Of a stretch of DNA of 64,000 bases, positions 21,031 to 31,140 are shown piece by piece (the stretch's first letter is position 1; each line of letters begins with the position of its first letter). Origin of the DNA: an uncultured Polaribacter sp. (GTDB lineage: Bacteria > Bacteroidota > Bacteroidia > Flavobacteriales > Flavobacteriaceae). The stretch lies in contig CALSME010000001.1 of assembly GCA_943787375.1 (NCBI GenBank), positions 284,142 to 348,141 of the forward strand, given 5' to 3'. Made by a program: the position numbers and the translations under genes. Under the pieces are notes generated by a model, which worked only from the letters and a program-made list of their open reading frames with translations, did no database searches and had not been told where the DNA came from.

Positions 21031-21540
21031 ATGAAGCAATCCGATTTTTTAAAAATTGTGTTTCCTTTTAAAAACAAGGTTTTTAGATTTGCAAAAAGAC
21101 TTTTAGTTTCTACTGAAGAAGCTGAAGATGCGACTCAAGAGTTGTTTTTGAAATTATGGAAAAACAAAGAAAAGATTGCCGATTATAAAAATATTGAAGC
21201 ATTTGCAATGACCATGACAAAGAACTATTGTTATGATCGATTAAAATCGAAGCAAGCAAGTAATTTAACTCTAATACATAGTAACTATCAAGAAAAAGAG
21301 ACCAGTTTAGATAAAAAAATTGAATACCAAGATAGTGTAAACCAAGTACATCGATTGATTCAAAAGTTACCTGAACAACAGAAAATTATTATTCAGCTTA
21401 GAGACATTGAACAATATGATTATGATGAAATTTCGAAAATAGTTGATATGCAACCGACTGCAGTGAGAGTTGCACTCAGCAGAGCAAGAAAGACAATTAG
21501 GCAAGAACTTACAAAAACACATAACTATGGAGTTAGCTAA
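21031..21540 (+). CDS. ECF-type RNA polymerase sigma factor
   Basis: EEAEDATQELFLKLWKNKEKI, LPEQQKIIIQLRDIEQYDYDEISKIVDMQPTAVRVALSRARKTIR. Confidence 0.92.
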   Translation: MKQSDFLKIVFPFKNKVFRFAKRLLVSTEEAEDATQELFLKLWKNKEKIADYKNIEAFAMTMTKNYCYDRLKSKQASNLTLIHSNYQEKETSLDKKIEYQDSVNQVHRLIQKLPEQQKIIIQLRDIEQYDYDEISKIVDMQPTAVRVALSRARKTIRQELTKTHNYGVS

Positions 21541-21949
21541 CATAGAAAAATTAGTAGAAAAATACTTAAATGCAGAAACATCTTTGCAAGAAGAGGCAAC
21601 CTTGAAAAACTATTTCATCGAAGGTACAATTGCTCCTCACTTACAAGAATATGAATCTTTATTTTGTTATTTCTCGAATACCAAAGAAGAAATTTTTACA
21701 AAAAACATTCAATTAGAAACTGAAAAACCGCGAGGTAAAAAATTGAAATGGCTTTCTGTAGCTGCTTCTTTAGCAGTATTAGTAAGTGTTTTTTTTGGTA
21801 GTCAGGAATATGAAAAATACCAACAAAAAAAAACATTTGCACAAGTAAGTTATGCGCTTAATATGCTTTCTCTAAATCTTAAAAAAGGAGAGAGAGTTAT
21901 CGCAAAGGTACAAACCTATGAAAACAGGATCAATACGATTTTAGAATAA
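21527..21949 (+). CDS. Putative anti-sigma-factor-like single-TM protein
   Basis: ATG overlaps sigma factor stop; TM segment LSVAASLAVLVSVFFG. Confidence 0.6.
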   Translation: MELANIEKLVEKYLNAETSLQEEATLKNYFIEGTIAPHLQEYESLFCYFSNTKEEIFTKNIQLETEKPRGKKLKWLSVAASLAVLVSVFFGSQEYEKYQQKKTFAQVSYALNMLSLNLKKGERVIAKVQTYENRINTILE

Positions 21950-21989
21950 AAACCAAGTAAATTAGTAAAACCAAGTAACGTTAGAAATT

Positions 21990-22508
21990 ATGAAAAAATT
22001 AGTAATAGTAGTCGCCTTTTTAATTGCATCGTCAGCAAGCTATGCACAATCATTTTTTGATAAATTAGAGGATATGGATGGGGTAGACGTGGTTGTAGTA
22101 ACCAAGGATGCTTTCGAAATGCTATCGAAATTTAAAGACATTCAATTAGAAGGCAATCAAACCATGAAGGTTTTTAGCCTGATTAAAGAATTAAAAGAAT
22201 TAAGAGTTTTTACTACAGATGATTCCGCTATTGCCAATAAAATGGATGAGATGGTTTCTAAATCGATTAAAAGCAATCGTTTAACAGAGTTAATGCGTGT
22301 CAAAGATGATGACTCTCGCGTTAAAATTTATGTAAAAACTACGAAAAAGAAAGATTATGTGAGTGAGGTTTTAATGTTTGTAAAAGGCATTGAGAAGAAA
22401 ACAAAAGAAAATGTAGACTCTGTAATTATTTCGTTGATAGGAAGTATTGATGTCAATAAAATAGCAGAAATTACTGATACTTTTGTAAACGAAACCAATA
22501 AAAAGTAG
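21990..22508 (+). CDS. DUF4252 domain-containing protein
   Basis: Signal peptide; SSASYAQSFFDKLEDMDGVDVVVVTKDAFEML. Confidence 0.8.
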   Translation: MKKLVIVVAFLIASSASYAQSFFDKLEDMDGVDVVVVTKDAFEMLSKFKDIQLEGNQTMKVFSLIKELKELRVFTTDDSAIANKMDEMVSKSIKSNRLTELMRVKDDDSRVKIYVKTTKKKDYVSEVLMFVKGIEKKTKENVDSVIISLIGSIDVNKIAEITDTFVNETNKK

Positions 22509-22549
22509 TTTCTCTTAATAATAAAATTTTAAATTTTACAAAAAAAATC

Positions 22550-23092
22550 ATGAAAAAGTCAACCCTTATCATCTCCATTTTGTTTTTGCTTCTTTTAGTT
22601 AGTGCTTGTAATAATGAAAAATCATTACAAGCCTATATCATAGACAGCAGTGAAAAAGAAGCCTTTATGTATGGTGACCTTCCAGTTGGATTGATCCTTA
22701 CACCAAAGGAAAATGCTTCTGATGAAGTAAAAGAAACGATAAAAAGTATTAAAAAAATGAATGTTGTATTTTTTAAAAAAACAAAAGAAAATGATGCTGC
22801 ATTTGAAACAGAAAAATCAAAATTAAAAAATATATTCACAAATAAAACATATAAAACCTTAGGCAGTTTCAAAGCAAAAGGAATGAATATGAAGTTGTAT
22901 TATACAGGTGAAACAGATCATATTACCGAAGTAATCGCTTTTGGATATAGTAAAGATGTTGGAGTGGGTATTGCTCGGTTGTTAGGTAAAAACATGAACC
23001 CAGTTCGAATTATGGAAATGATGAACAGTATTGAATTAGATACCGACATGATTAAGTTAGGACAATTTAAAGCTGTTTTTAACGAAAAGTAA
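22550..23092 (+). CDS. DUF4252-like lipoprotein
   Basis: Lipobox LLLVSAC; similar layout to the preceding gene. Confidence 0.7.
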   Translation: MKKSTLIISILFLLLLVSACNNEKSLQAYIIDSSEKEAFMYGDLPVGLILTPKENASDEVKETIKSIKKMNVVFFKKTKENDAAFETEKSKLKNIFTNKTYKTLGSFKAKGMNMKLYYTGETDHITEVIAFGYSKDVGVGIARLLGKNMNPVRIMEMMNSIELDTDMIKLGQFKAVFNEK

Positions 23093-23216
23093 AAAACTAA
23101 TCTCATGATACCTTTAAACTGTAATTCCGAAAAGAGTTGCAGTTTTTTCTTTTTAACGGGTAGTTAACATGTTAGACACATTAATTTCTTATTTTTGGAT
23201 TTTACGGATATACCCT

Positions 23217-25658
23217 ATGAAATTTCAACAACTATTATTCCTTTTAATATATTTTACAGTTGCATCAATTTTTGCACAGCAATCCACTGAATATAGAGGA
23301 GAGAGAGAAAAACTCCATCTCTTAGAACACACAAAATTAAAAGTTGATTTTAATTTCAAAGAAAAGCAGCTTAATGGTGAAGCTTGGATTACTCTGAAGC
23401 CATATTTCTTTTCAACAAACAAACTTATTTTAGATGCAAAAGGGATGCTTATTCATCAAGTAATGCTAAAGGACAAAAAATTAGATTTTAATTATGATAA
23501 TTTTAAATTGCGCATCGATTTACCAAAAAAATACACAAAAGAAGAGTCCTATACGCTCTATATTAAATATACGGCAAGACCCGAGAAAGTAACCCAAAAA
23601 GGAAGTGCAGCAATAAACAGTGCAAAAGGATTGTATTTTATAAATGCTGACGGTTCTGATAAAAACAAACCGACACAAATTTGGACACAAGGGGAAACAG
23701 AAGCAAGTAGTTGTTGGTTTCCAACGATAGACAGTCCAAATCAGAAATCTTCCCAAGAAATTTACATGACGGTTCCAAATCAATACCAAACGCTTTCAAA
23801 TGGAGTCTTAGTAAGTCAAATAAAAGATGGTGCTAACCGAACAGATTACTGGAGATTTGATCAAAAACATGCACCTTATTTATTTTTCATGGGAGTTGGC
23901 AAATTTGAAGTAATCAAAGATGTTTATCAAAATATTCCTATTGAATATTATGTTGAAAAAGAATATGCACCCTATGCCAAGGACATTTTTGGGGATACTC
24001 CCGAAATGATAGGTTTCTTTTCTACACTTTTGGGTATAGAATACCCATGGAACAAATACAGTCAAATTGTAGTAAGAGACTATGTGAGTGGAGCTATGGA
24101 AAATACGACTGCGGTTGTTCATGGTGAACAAGCCTATCAAAAACTGGGGCAATTAATTGATGAAAATAAACATGAAAATACCATAGCGCATGAAATTTTT
24201 CATCATTGGTTTGGCAATTATGTTACCGCAGAAAGCTGGGCAAACCTATCTTTGAATGAATCTTTTGCAAATTATAGTGAATACTTGTGGAGGGAACATA
24301 AGTATGGGAAACAAGAAGCAAATGCACATTTGTTTGAGAATAATTTAGCCTATTTAGATGGTCAGAATTCTGATAAAAATTTGGTTCGTTTTAACTACTC
24401 TAATCAAGAAGATTTATTTGACTTGGTGAGTTATAACAAAGGAGGAGCGGTATTGCACATGCTTCGAAATTATTTAGGAGATGCTGCTTTCTTTAAAGGA
24501 TTAAATTTATATTTAACAGAGCACAAGTATAAGACGGCAGAAGTACATCAGCTTCGACTGGCTTTTGAAAAATTGACAGGAAAAGATTTAAATTGGTTTT
24601 TTAATCAGTGGTTTTTTGGAGCAAACCACCCACAAATAGAAGTTTCTTACGATTACAATATCATACAAGACAAGGTGACTGTTAATATTATCCAGTTACA
24701 AGCGGAGAAGTTTAAATTTCCTTTTGCGATTGATATATACGAAAATGGAATCCCTAGAAGAGAGCATGTTTTTGTGGACGGAAATGACGCTTCTTTTACA
24801 TTTTCATACCGAAAACAACCCGATTTTATTCAAGTAAATGCTGATGGAGTTTTACTCTGTGAAATTACCGAAAACAATGTTTTAAGTGATTATATTTTTC
24901 AACTAAAAAATGCGGAAAATTACAGCGATCGAAGAAAAGCTTTACTGGAGGTTGTTAAAAAACAAGATGACAAAGCTGCCTTTAATGCAGTTGTAGAAGC
25001 TTTAAATGATTCTTATTACAAGCTCCGAATACTGGCATTAGAAAATATCGATTTAATTCATAAGTTTTCTAAAAAAGAAGCAATTCGTGAAATTGCTAAA
25101 ATTGCGGCTTCAGATCCAAAAACGTTGGTAAAATCGGCTGCTATTGAAACCTTAGGGAAGTTATTAGATCCTGAGTTAAAGTCAATTTTCATTAAAAATC
25201 TAGAGAGCAAGTCCTATGCGGTTATTGGTAAGAGTTTGGTTGCTTTGTATTATGTAGATCCACAAATGGCGGTTGAAAAATCAAAATCATTGCCCAATGA
25301 AATTCGAAAAATACTAGCAACACCATTGACCCGAATTTTTATTGAGGAAAAAGATCAAGAGGAGCTCCCATTTATAGCACAAAATATACTCTCTGGGATG
25401 TATTTGACTGGGGATAACAAAACCAAAGCAATCTATCAAAAAGCATTTCGACAGATTGCAGAGAGCAATAACAAAGAAGCAATTAAAAATTTAGTTGAAG
25501 ACATGATTGTTAAAGGAATTCAATACAAGAGTTTTAATTTTGATAAAGTAATGATCAACCAGATGAGAAGAATGATTCAAATTCAAAAAAAACAAAATAA
25601 ATCGAATAAAAAAGTCAACATTCAGATTATTAAAACGGCAATGGCAGCGCTTATTTAA
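23217..25658 (+). CDS. M1 family metallopeptidase (aminopeptidase N-like)
   Basis: GAMENTTAVV, HEIFHHWFGNYVTAESWANLSLNESFANY. Confidence 0.95.
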   Translation: MKFQQLLFLLIYFTVASIFAQQSTEYRGEREKLHLLEHTKLKVDFNFKEKQLNGEAWITLKPYFFSTNKLILDAKGMLIHQVMLKDKKLDFNYDNFKLRIDLPKKYTKEESYTLYIKYTARPEKVTQKGSAAINSAKGLYFINADGSDKNKPTQIWTQGETEASSCWFPTIDSPNQKSSQEIYMTVPNQYQTLSNGVLVSQIKDGANRTDYWRFDQKHAPYLFFMGVGKFEVIKDVYQNIPIEYYVEKEYAPYAKDIFGDTPEMIGFFSTLLGIEYPWNKYSQIVVRDYVSGAMENTTAVVHGEQAYQKLGQLIDENKHENTIAHEIFHHWFGNYVTAESWANLSLNESFANYSEYLWREHKYGKQEANAHLFENNLAYLDGQNSDKNLVRFNYSNQEDLFDLVSYNKGGAVLHMLRNYLGDAAFFKGLNLYLTEHKYKTAEVHQLRLAFEKLTGKDLNWFFNQWFFGANHPQIEVSYDYNIIQDKVTVNIIQLQAEKFKFPFAIDIYENGIPRREHVFVDGNDASFTFSYRKQPDFIQVNADGVLLCEITENNVLSDYIFQLKNAENYSDRRKALLEVVKKQDDKAAFNAVVEALNDSYYKLRILALENIDLIHKFSKKEAIREIAKIAASDPKTLVKSAAIETLGKLLDPELKSIFIKNLESKSYAVIGKSLVALYYVDPQMAVEKSKSLPNEIRKILATPLTRIFIEEKDQEELPFIAQNILSGMYLTGDNKTKAIYQKAFRQIAESNNKEAIKNLVEDMIVKGIQYKSFNFDKVMINQMRRMIQIQKKQNKSNKKVNIQIIKTAMAALI

Positions 25659-25683
25659 GTCTAAATCGTTGTTTATAATTGTT

Positions 25684-25709
25684 AAAAGTGATGGAATTCC
25701 ATCACTTTT
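25684..25709. terminator. Bidirectional rho-independent terminator
   Basis: Perfect palindrome AAAAGTGATGGAATTCCATCACTTTT followed by T-run, between convergent genes. Confidence 0.85.
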
Positions 25710-25711
25710 TT

Positions 25712-26071
25712 TTATTTGTGATACTCATCAAAAGTACCATCTTTATAGAAAACCACAATTCTTTTGATTTTTTTACCATTAACATCGGTTATCGGTGCTG
25801 AATTTGTAGATTCTTTTACAGATGGCATAGGAGCGTATAGTTCTCGTTTAGGGAATTCTCCAAGACCATTTAATAACCATTGGATGTCAACGTCCGAAAA
25901 AACACCTGTTACTTTTAAGATAAAATCGAGACTCGGTTTGTTTCTGCCTGACAATATATGGGAGATACTAGAGCGTTGTACACCAATCTTATCTGCAAAT
26001 AAAGATGCCGTAAGTTGATGGGTTTCCATCACTTTCTTTAATCGATTTGTAAATTCAACAATGTTTACCAA
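25712..26071 (-). CDS. Helix-turn-helix (XRE family) transcriptional regulator
   Basis: LTASLFADKIGVQRSSISHILSGRNKPSLDFILKV. Confidence 0.85.
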   Translation of the reverse strand: MVNIVEFTNRLKKVMETHQLTASLFADKIGVQRSSISHILSGRNKPSLDFILKVTGVFSDVDIQWLLNGLGEFPKRELYAPMPSVKESTNSAPITDVNGKKIKRIVVFYKDGTFDEYHK

Positions 26072-26415
26072 TGTAATTATTTTTAATATTACAAAAGTAA
26101 CTTAACTTTAATTAGGAAACAATAGGAAGTTTTTTTTTAACATTTTATTTTTAAAAAAGTTAAACTTAAACATTAGGTAGGGTATTTAATTTACTAACAT
26201 ATAGTATTTTATATATTTATAATAATAAATCTCTATTCTTTGTGTTTTATGGAAGGTTACAAATTTAAACAACGGAGTATTTGTTTACAATAATATCTTT
26301 TTTCATTAAAAATACAGTTTACAATTGTAATATATCTTGAGTATACATTTGTAAAAAAATAACTTGCCAACAAAACTGAATTGAGTATTTTTGAGATGGA
26401 TAAAGAATTCAATTT

Positions 26416-27468
26416 ATGTCATTACTATCAGTCGATTTATTAGACTCATTTTTCAAAAAAGAAAAGGAGACCGCATTATTTGGAAGATGGATTCGGTTGG
26501 CGGACATTACTCCCGTTATTCTTAAACATGAAAAAAACACCTCTGTAAAACAAATCGGTTTTTCGGAACAACAAAGACCCATTTATAGTATTCAACTAGG
26601 AACTGGAAAAAAGAAAATACTTATCTGGAGTCAAATGCATGGAAACGAAAGCACAGGCACCAAGGTTATTTTCGATCTTTTAAATACGCTAACACAATCG
26701 GAAGCTCCTTGCATTCAGCAAATTTTAACTACCTGTACACTGCAAATCATTCCAATGTTGAATCCTGATGGCGCTGAAGTATATACAAGAGTCAATTCCA
26801 AAAAAGTAGATTTAAATAGAGATGCAGTGGAACGTAGTGCTATTGAAAGTAGAATTTTAAGAAACGCTTTAGATACCTTTCAACCCGATTTCAGTTTCAA
26901 TTTACATGATCAGCGAACCATCTTTGGAGTAGAAGGAACTACGAAACCTGCTACCATTTCATTTTTGGCGCCCTCAGAAGATGTAGATAGAGCATTAACA
27001 GCGGGTAGAATACAGACAATGAATATTATTGTTGCCATGAACAACTTGTTACAGCAAGTAATACCCAATGGTGTTGGACGGTATACTGATGAGTTTTACC
27101 CAACTGCAACTGGCGATAATTTTCAAAAGTTGGGATACAATACTGTTTTAATAGAAGCGGGGCATTATCCAAATGATTATGAACGGGAAATGACAAGGAA
27201 ATATCACTTTTTCGCATTATTACAGGGTATTTATCACATTGCTATGAATGATGATTATACTTCGTACAAGCGTTATTTTGATATTCCAAATAATGTTAAG
27301 AATTTCTATGACGTGGTTCACAGATACCCAAATCAAACAAAAAATTGCGTTGCATATCAATATGAAGAAAAAATTATTAAAAATAAATTGGTATTCGATC
27401 TTCAAAAGGTAATGGAAAAACAGATTGAAAATCCACTTTCGCATAACGAAATCGTTTTCGATTCGTGA
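26416..27468 (+). CDS. M14 family zinc carboxypeptidase-like metallopeptidase
   Basis: WSQMHGNESTGT (HxxE), IIPMLNPDGAEVYTRVNSKKVDLNRD, LHDQ. Confidence 0.87.
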   Translation: MSLLSVDLLDSFFKKEKETALFGRWIRLADITPVILKHEKNTSVKQIGFSEQQRPIYSIQLGTGKKKILIWSQMHGNESTGTKVIFDLLNTLTQSEAPCIQQILTTCTLQIIPMLNPDGAEVYTRVNSKKVDLNRDAVERSAIESRILRNALDTFQPDFSFNLHDQRTIFGVEGTTKPATISFLAPSEDVDRALTAGRIQTMNIIVAMNNLLQQVIPNGVGRYTDEFYPTATGDNFQKLGYNTVLIEAGHYPNDYEREMTRKYHFFALLQGIYHIAMNDDYTSYKRYFDIPNNVKNFYDVVHRYPNQTKNCVAYQYEEKIIKNKLVFDLQKVMEKQIENPLSHNEIVFDS

Positions 27469-27552
27469 TTTAATTAAATTTTTATCATCATTTTGACTGT
27501 TTTTATAAATTAAATTCATATTTTTGCACCTAAGCTTGAATTATACGCAATT

Positions 27553-28032
27553 ATGAAAAAATACATGTTAGATGAAATTGATCATCAAATTTTAGACATC
27601 TTAATCGAAAACGCAAGAACTCCATTTACAGATATTGCTAAAAAACTTTTAGTATCTGCTGGAACCATTCATGTTCGTGTCAAAAAGATGGAAGATGAAG
27701 GGATCATTCAAGGTTCTACACTAACACTTAACTACGAAAAAATGGGCTATTCTTTCATAGCACATGTAGGGATCTTTTTAGATAAAACTTCGATGACGCA
27801 AAATGTAATTGAAGATTTGCGGAAAATTCCAAATGTTACTGTTGCTTACGTTGTTGCTGGGATGTACAATATATTTTGTAAAGTAAGAGCGAAAGGGACT
27901 ACCGACGCAAAGGATATAATCTATGCAATCGATGAAATTCCTGGAGTAAATAGAACAGAAACCATGATTGCATTGGAAGAAAGTATCAATGATAAAAAAC
28001 GAATGATGCACGCAATTTTTAAAGAATTATAA
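27553..28032 (+). CDS. Lrp/AsnC family transcriptional regulator
   Basis: LDEIDHQILDILIENARTPFTDIAKKLLVSAGTIHVRVKKMEDEGII. Confidence 0.93.
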   Translation: MKKYMLDEIDHQILDILIENARTPFTDIAKKLLVSAGTIHVRVKKMEDEGIIQGSTLTLNYEKMGYSFIAHVGIFLDKTSMTQNVIEDLRKIPNVTVAYVVAGMYNIFCKVRAKGTTDAKDIIYAIDEIPGVNRTETMIALEESINDKKRMMHAIFKEL

Positions 28033-28054
28033 AATAAACAACATATTTTTTATT

Positions 28055-28083
28055 AAATCCTCATCTTTTGATGGGGATTTTTT
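28055..28083 (+). terminator. Rho-independent terminator after the Lrp family gene
   Basis: AAATCCTCATC-TTTT-GATGGGGATTT followed by TTT. Confidence 0.7.
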
Positions 28084-28108
28084 ATGTTTGTAATACAAAC
28101 TGTAAAAA

Positions 28109-30094
28109 ATGCCTCATATTCACTACAAGCAACACCACTTATCACAAGAAACCCTGCTTGAACTCTATCGAAACATGCTAAAGCCTCGTTTGATCGAGGA
28201 AAAAATGTTGATTTTATTGCGACAAGGAAAAATTTCAAAGTGGTTTTCTGGTATTGGACAAGAGGCAATTTCTGTCGGTGTGACAATGGCCTTAAAAGAA
28301 AAGGAGTATATTTTACCAATGCACCGAAACTTAGGCGTTTTTACGACAAGAAAAATTCCGCTTTCACGACTTTTTTCTCAATGGCAGGGAAAGATGAATG
28401 GTTTTACCAAAGGAAGAGACCGTAGTTTTCATTTTGGTACACAAGACTATAAGATTGTGGGAATGATTTCTCATTTAGGGCCTCAATTTGGTGTTGCAGA
28501 TGGCATAGCATTGGCCAATAAAATAAAAGGAATCAAAGAAGTTTGTGCTGTTTTTACCGGAGATGGAGGAACTAGTGAGGGTGATTTTCATGAGGCTTTA
28601 AACGTGGCATCTGTTTGGAGTTTGCCCGTCTTATTTTGTATTGAAAATAATGGGTACGGACTTTCAACTCCAACTGCAGAACAGTTCAATTGTAAAAACC
28701 TTGCAGATAAAGGAGTTGGTTATGGTATGGAGAGTCATATTATTGAAGGAAATAACATCCTAGAAGTCTATCTAAAAGTTTCTGAAATTGCCGAAAGTGT
28801 TCGAGAAAATCCCAGACCCGTTTTTATTGAATTTAAAACATTTCGGCTCCGTGGACACGAAGAGGCAAGTGGTACCAAATACGTTCCACAATCATTACTG
28901 GAAACATGGGAGGCAAAAAACCCAATTTCAAATTTTGAGCAGTATTTATTGAAAGAATCTGTTTTAACGAATGAAATCAAAGACAGGTACATTTCAGAAA
29001 TAAAAGAAGAAATAGATAGCCACTTAAAGATTGCTTTTGAGGAAGATAAAATTACTCCAAATTTAGCAACTGAATTACAAGATGTATATAAAATAACTGA
29101 ATACCAAGATATTGCACCTTCTGATAAAAAGAATAAGATTCGATTTGTAGATGCAATATCTGAAGGGCTACGGCAGTCAATGGAAAAATATGACGACTTG
29201 GTTATTATGGGGCAAGATGTCGCTGAATATGGAGGTGTTTTTAAAATTACAGATGGATTTGTAGCACAATTTGGCAAAGAGCGAGTCCGGAATACCCCTA
29301 TTTGCGAATCTGCAATTGTAGCAGCTGCTTACGGTTTGTCTGTAAATGGCATGAAAGCTGTAATGGAAATGCAATTTGCTGATTTTGTTTCATCCGGTTT
29401 TAATCCCATTGTAAATCTATTGGCAAAGTCGCATTATCGTTGGGGCGAAAAAGCAGCGATTGTCGTCAGAATGCCATGTGGAGCAGGAGTAGGAGCGGGT
29501 CCATTTCACAGTCAAACAAACGAAGCTTGGTTTACAAAGACCCCTGGATTAAAAGTAGTGTATCCTGCTTTTCCTCAAGATGCAAAAGGGTTATTAGCTG
29601 CAGCTATTGATGATCCAAACCCTGTTTTATTTTTTGAGCACAAAGCATTGTATCGTTCTGTATATCAAGAAGTAAGTGAGAATCATTTTACCATTGAGAT
29701 CGGGAAAGCAAACCAATTAAAAAAAGGGGATCAAATTTCAATTATTACTTACGGCGCAGGGGTACATTGGGCTATAGAAGCGCTCGCTAAAAATCCATTA
29801 ATTTCAGCAGATTTAATCGATTTAAGGACATTGCAACCGCTAGATGTTGAAACAATATATCGTTCTGTTCAGAAAACTGGGAAAGCCATTATTCTACAAG
29901 AAGATTCTCTCTTTGGAGGTATTGCCAGTGACATTTCTGCTTTAATTACTGAGAATTGTTTTCACTATTTAGACGCTCCAGTTAAACGGGTTGGGAGTTT
30001 AGAAACCCCAATTCCATTTCAAGGAGATTTAGAAAATCAATATCTAGCAAAAAATAGTTTTGAAAATGATTTGAAAGTACTCTTAAATTATTAA
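28109..30094 (+). CDS. Fused alpha+beta thiamine-dependent dehydrogenase E1 (branched-chain 2-oxoacid / pyruvate type)
   Basis: N-half GDGGTSEGDFHEALNVASVWSLPVLFCIENNGY (TPP motif); C-half MGQDVAEYGGVFKITDG...GAGVGAGPFHSQ. Confidence 0.92.
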   Translation: MPHIHYKQHHLSQETLLELYRNMLKPRLIEEKMLILLRQGKISKWFSGIGQEAISVGVTMALKEKEYILPMHRNLGVFTTRKIPLSRLFSQWQGKMNGFTKGRDRSFHFGTQDYKIVGMISHLGPQFGVADGIALANKIKGIKEVCAVFTGDGGTSEGDFHEALNVASVWSLPVLFCIENNGYGLSTPTAEQFNCKNLADKGVGYGMESHIIEGNNILEVYLKVSEIAESVRENPRPVFIEFKTFRLRGHEEASGTKYVPQSLLETWEAKNPISNFEQYLLKESVLTNEIKDRYISEIKEEIDSHLKIAFEEDKITPNLATELQDVYKITEYQDIAPSDKKNKIRFVDAISEGLRQSMEKYDDLVIMGQDVAEYGGVFKITDGFVAQFGKERVRNTPICESAIVAAAYGLSVNGMKAVMEMQFADFVSSGFNPIVNLLAKSHYRWGEKAAIVVRMPCGAGVGAGPFHSQTNEAWFTKTPGLKVVYPAFPQDAKGLLAAAIDDPNPVLFFEHKALYRSVYQEVSENHFTIEIGKANQLKKGDQISIITYGAGVHWAIEALAKNPLISADLIDLRTLQPLDVETIYRSVQKTGKAIILQEDSLFGGIASDISALITENCFHYLDAPVKRVGSLETPIPFQGDLENQYLAKNSFENDLKVLLNY

Positions 30095-30128
30095 AAAAAA
30101 GTATATATTTAAGCACAAATTATAAACA

Positions 30129-31136
30129 ATGAACAACAAACAATTTATATTAAAAAAGCGACCAATAGGTGCTCCTGATGATACTACTTGGGAATTTCAA
30201 GAAAATGAAGTTCCTGAATTACAGGACGGTGAAATTTTAGTGCAACAGCATTATATTTCGTTAGATCCTGCTATGCGTGGTTGGATGAATGATACCAAAT
30301 CATATATACAACCTGTTGCTTTAGATGATGTAATGCGTGCAGGTTCTATTGGGAGAGTAATCGCCACAAATAACAATCCAAAATTTGAAATTGGAGATTG
30401 TGTAACCAGTTGGGGTGGTGTTCAACAATATGCGATTGGAAATGGAGATGGCTGGTATAAAGTGGATGCGCGTTTAGCTCCCATGCCAATGTATTTAGGT
30501 ACGCTAGGAATGCCAGGAATGACTGCTTATTTTGGAATTACTCAAGTGGGTAAGATCAAAGAAGGAGATATTGTATTGGTTTCTGGAGCTGCAGGTGCTG
30601 TGGGAAGTATTGTTGGACAAATAGCAAAGATTAAAGGATGTACTGTAATTGGGATTGCTGGTGGACAAGAAAAATGTGATTATCTAAAAAACGAGTTAGG
30701 TTTTGATGATGCTATTGATTACAAATCAGAAAATATTTATACTGCATTAAAGAGAAAGTGTCCGAAAGGTATCGATGTTTATTTTGACAATGTTGGTGGT
30801 CTTATTTTAGACGCTGCTTTAAGTAAACTTAGGATGCATGCACGTGTTGTTATTTGTGGGGCAATTTCACAATACAATAAAAAACATAAAATTGATGGAC
30901 CTAGTAATTATTTATCGCTTTTAGTAACGCGTTCTACGATGCAAGGGATGGTTGTAATGGATTACACCAAAGACTTTGCTGTTGCTGCAAAAGAAATGGG
31001 AACTTGGTTGAAAGAAGGGAAACTAAAGTCGCGTGAAGATATTTACGAAGGCATAGAAAACTTCAAAGAAACCTATGAAAGACTTTTTTCTGGTGATAAA
31101 AACGGAAAATTAGTACTGAAAGTAATTGAAGATTAA
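30129..31136 (+). CDS. NADP-dependent oxidoreductase (MDR superfamily, CurA-like)
   Basis: SLDPAMRGWMND, VSGAAGAVGSIVGQIAKIKG, DVYFDNVGG. Confidence 0.9.
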   Translation: MNNKQFILKKRPIGAPDDTTWEFQENEVPELQDGEILVQQHYISLDPAMRGWMNDTKSYIQPVALDDVMRAGSIGRVIATNNNPKFEIGDCVTSWGGVQQYAIGNGDGWYKVDARLAPMPMYLGTLGMPGMTAYFGITQVGKIKEGDIVLVSGAAGAVGSIVGQIAKIKGCTVIGIAGGQEKCDYLKNELGFDDAIDYKSENIYTALKRKCPKGIDVYFDNVGGLILDAALSKLRMHARVVICGAISQYNKKHKIDGPSNYLSLLVTRSTMQGMVVMDYTKDFAVAAKEMGTWLKEGKLKSREDIYEGIENFKETYERLFSGDKNGKLVLKVIED

Positions 31137-31140
31137 CAGT

